Positions 61,157 through 64,000 of a stretch of DNA of 64,000 nucleotides are shown one piece after another. The notes beneath the pieces were generated by a model. That model saw nothing but the letters and a program-made list of their open reading frames with translations, searched no databases and was not told the DNA's origin. Numbering within the stretch: position 1 is the stretch's first letter; every line of letters starts with the position of its first letter. Made by a program: the position numbers and the translations under genes. Source of the DNA: Cheilinus undulatus (lineage: Eukaryota > Chordata > Actinopteri > Labriformes > Labridae); contig NC_054873.1 of assembly GCF_018320785.1 (NCBI RefSeq), forward strand, positions 22,162,196 through 22,226,195. The letters run 5' to 3'.

Positions 61157-63950
61157 TCACTTTTTCTTTATCTGTTTTTGTTTGGTAAACCCAGTCTTAG
61201 TCTTAGTCTCTGACTCTTCCAGAGAAGCCAGCTTCTTCTTCAGCTTTGTATCCAAAGCAGGTCCTCTCCGGTCTCTGCCTGGGCGTGGCTGAGTCTTCCT
61301 CTGGCTTCTCAAACTGTCTGCTGAGCTTTGGCTAGGCTCTGTGAGTCGATCGCTGATCAGCGACTCGTTTCTATCCCAGACAAGCACTGTTACACCTGTG
61401 AATGAGCATCGGCCAGCTTCAGTGGTACAATTTTACTTCTTCTCACAAAACTGATTTAAAGCAGTGGTTCTCAATTGGTGGCTCAGGGCCCAAAAGTGGG
61501 TTGTGTGCTGAAAGAAAAGTTGCAAAAAGGCTATGCTGTATGGAAACCCTAAGTGGACATATAGTGCCTATATAAAGTATTACCCCCTTGGATGTTTTAC
61601 TCTTTTATTGATTTTATAAATCAATCATAGTCAATAGTCAATATGAAAACAGGCTTTTCAATGTAAATTAAACATAATATGTAATGTGAAATAAGTGACT
61701 GTATAAATCTTCATCCCCTTCATGTAAATATCTAGTACATACACCTTTGGCTGTAATCACAACACTGAGTCTGTGTGGATAGGTAAAAAAAACAGCAGTT
61801 CTTAAACTTGTTTTGTCCTGTTTATTTCTTCAGTCCTGTGTTTATTTTTATTCTTAATTTAATATTTCTAATACTTGAAGTTTTTTCAGGAATATAGGTA
61901 GCAATTTTGGATTCAGGACATGGTGTTTAGCCCTGAAGCTGGGCAAGTTGAGAACCACTGCTTTAGATGAAAACATCATGTATAAATACAAGGATCACCA
62001 AGGTACTTTTAAAGAACTCACCCATTCCTGTTCCGAGCACATCGCCCAATGGATTGAATTTATTTACCTGCAAATTTAAAGAAAAGATTTATTTTCTTAG
62101 TGATGAAGTACAGTTTCTGTATGTTTGGGTATTTCTAAGGGGGATGTACTATGAAGCAGAATTTTCAGTGATCAAGTAAATTCTAAGACCAGCAGAAATA
62201 AAAGATTTTATTTGCGTATTCTCACTTACCAACTGTAGCACAAGTTCTTCCTGTATTTGTCACTGCAGTGGTGTGATTTTAATCTGGATTTTGTGTTAAA
62301 CTCCTTGATTTTTTTTGTACAACCACCTTTGATGGTAGACTTGTTCATGAACTCAAATATCAAAAGACAACCTGTGAATGTTGAACTTATTTTGTGGTTT
62401 ATTTCAACTAGTGTTGCCAAAGAATACTCACAGATTTGATCCCTGCAGCGTTGGGATCCTGCAGCTGATACACAAGCTCTGCTGTGTTAGAATCAAAGAT
62501 GTCGACGGTCCTGTGATCTCCGGGACAGACCCGATCATCAGGGTAACGGCCCGCCACGATGAGGTCATAGACAGGGTGCCATGTGGCCTGCAGAGAGATA
62601 ATGGCAATACTAAGTCTAAATCTAAGCATAGACTCTGACTCTGAACACAAAATGCTTTGCTAGCTCAGTCTTTTTATAACAAAGATACAGTTGAAACCAG
62701 AAGTTTACATACACTATATAAAAAGGCACATAAACTTTTTTTTCTCACCGTCTAACATTAAATCAGATTAAACTTTTCCTGTTTTTGGTCAGTTAGGATT
62801 ACCAAAATTATTTCTATTTGCTAAATGCCAGAATAATAAGAGAGATAATTTTTTAGACAATTTTTCATTATTTTCTTGAGAGTCAGAAGTTTACATACAT
62901 TTCATTAGTATTTAGTAGCATTGCCTTTAAACTGTATGACTTGGGTCACACGTTTTGGATATGCTTCCACAAGCTTCTCACAATAGTTTGAAGGAATTTT
63001 GGCCCATTCCTCCCGGCAGAACTGGTGTAACTGAGCCAAGTTTGTAGGCCGCCTTGCTCACACATGCCTTTTCAGCTCTGCCCATAAATTACTAATGGGA
63101 TTGAGATCAGGGCTTCTGACTTTGAAGAAAGTAATAAAAATTGTCTAAAAAAATCCTTTTCTCATTATTCTGGCATTTAGCAAATAGAAATAATTTTGGT
63201 AATCCTAATTGACCAAAAACAGGAAAAGTTTAATCTAATTTAATGTTAGACGAAGAGAAAAAAAAGTTCATGTGCCTTTTTATATAGTGTATGTAAACTT
63301 CTGGTTTCAACTGTATATGCTAAAAGTTCATTTTAGGCCCTACCACCTTTAATTTCTCATACAGCACCATGCATCCTGCTTAGCCATTTCAGAATTGTAT
63401 TTCTATTGCCCTTTTCTCTTTTTATCTGCTTCCTGATAATGATTAGATATTTTACATTAACACAGTCTCCCCCATCAGCTATGTATTTCAGCAGCTGATG
63501 GAGGACACAGGAGTTTTCATGGGTTGAAGTTCCCGTATAAAACTTAAGAAAAAAAGAATGGATGTTATCATTTCCAAAATTCATAGCATGACTTTATCTA
63601 ATGAAATTGGCATTTATATCCTTTTAAAAAAAGATTTATATCCCCCCTTTTTGTATTTTGAAATGAGCTGGAAAGTCTTGGATGAGACTGCTGCTACTGT
63701 TGCCAGTGATGTTCTGAAACCGTCTCATCGCATCACGGATCATTGGTCTGAACTAGGCTTTAAAGCTGTGACTCCAAAGCAAGGCATGTAGAGAAGGGAT
63801 ATACCTTGATTGGTGTGAGATGTTGGAACTGTCTGTGTGGATGCTGGATGATATGTTGAGGTTTTGACCAATCAGGTGACGAGTAGACCCGGATCTGGTC
63901 ATACTGGTCTGTGGTGAGCAGCTTGGAGCAGTCAAGAGGGTTGAAGTAGG
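61157..63950 (-). CDS. ddb2: DDB2 (XPE, damage-specific DNA-binding subunit), 3' exons only
   Basis: Four exons (63805-63950, 62432-62587, 62022-62067, 61157-61395) encode the C-terminal ~195 residues; the 5' exons lie right of the window. DDB2 recognises UV lesions in chromatin and forms the substrate receptor of the CUL4-DDB1 ligase in nucleotide-excision repair. Seen here are the last WD40 blades: [42 protein letters not shown] and [15 protein letters not shown]. The human protein ends shortly after its last blade, while here about 60 Lys/Arg-rich residues follow, ending KQKQIKKK. Introns carry a Tc1 element and a nested hAT-like/Tc1 pair. Confidence 0.93.
61462..61960. mobile_element. hAT-like element with a Tc1-type fragment inside
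   Basis: CAGTGGTTCTCAA and TTGAGAACCACTG are inverted termini about 500 bp apart. Inside, from 61565, TAGTGCCTATATAAAGTATT and CCCCTTGGATGTTTTACTC match the left end of the Tc1 family at 15734. The Tc1 right end is missing, and the fragment fades near 61800. It lies in a ddb2 intron. Confidence 0.6.
62688..63313 (-). mobile_element. Internally deleted Tc1-type element with long inverted repeats
   Basis: Ends CAGTTGAAACCAGAAGTTTA and its complement face outward next to TA on both sides. The inverted repeats run about 190 bp with high identity (62688-62880 and about 63125-63313). Between them the minus strand keeps the last ~60 codons of a Tc1 transposase ([32 protein letters not shown]). The first two-thirds of the gene are gone. 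Confidence 0.88.
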
Positions 63951-64000
63951 CTAAGGATATGAACCACATAAATTACCAAAATAATACAGACTTTTATTTT

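Noticed and set aside
1-64000. CRISPR array, operon, phage or toxin-antitoxin system
   Set aside because: The sequence is vertebrate: spliced genes, intronic transposons and no regularly spaced repeats with unique spacers.

Overview
The window is a stretch of a ray-finned (teleost, probably percomorph) nuclear genome. The genes have many short GT-AG exons, most intergenic gaps are short, and the non-coding DNA is crowded with Tc1/mariner and hAT-type DNA transposons and fragments of the kind common in fish. The proteins match vertebrate families closely enough to name ten genes. The species cannot be told from the sequence alone.

Layout, left to right: cracr2b (+, EF-hand, coiled-coil and Rab GTPase protein), cd151 (+, tetraspanin), gatd1 (+, DJ-1/PfpI-like protein), chid1 (-, GH18-fold secreted protein), ighmbp2 (+, Upf1-like helicase), a trim35-like RING/B-box/SPRY gene (-), rapsn (-, acetylcholine-receptor clustering protein), kbtbd4 (-, BTB-Kelch cullin-3 adaptor), fam180b (+), and the 3' exons of ddb2 (-), whose 5' part lies beyond the right edge. 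Full open exon chains could be laid out for all genes except ddb2 (cut by the edge); one junction in cracr2b is uncertain. Predicted lengths are about 632, 252, 213, 386, 984, 470, 412, 523 and 156 residues for the nine complete genes.

The order joins blocks that in human lie in three parts of chromosome 11: 11p15.5 (CRACR2B, CD151, GATD1, CHID1), 11q13 (IGHMBP2) and 11p11.2 (RAPSN, KBTBD4, FAM180B, DDB2). The trim gene has no counterpart at these human sites. The genes do not form a pathway. They are neighbours by ancestry, with a head-to-head start region for chid1/ighmbp2 and tail-to-tail ends for gatd1/chid1, ighmbp2/trim and fam180b/ddb2.

Between and within genes lie at least five distinguishable Tc1-type sequence families, several short hAT-like elements with 8-bp target duplications, a two-copy family with AGCTA-rich interiors, a three-copy family carrying a G-poor minisatellite, a foldback element built of short repeats containing TGACGT, and a few LINE fragments. 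No CRISPR array, rRNA, tRNA, bacterial gene cluster or obvious virus-derived element was recognised. I found no clear new biological system. The best leads are a Rab domain retained in cracr2b, a possible 21-nt microexon in cd151, two GC-AG introns, an in-frame stop-free intron in ighmbp2, and several apparently undescribed non-autonomous repeats.
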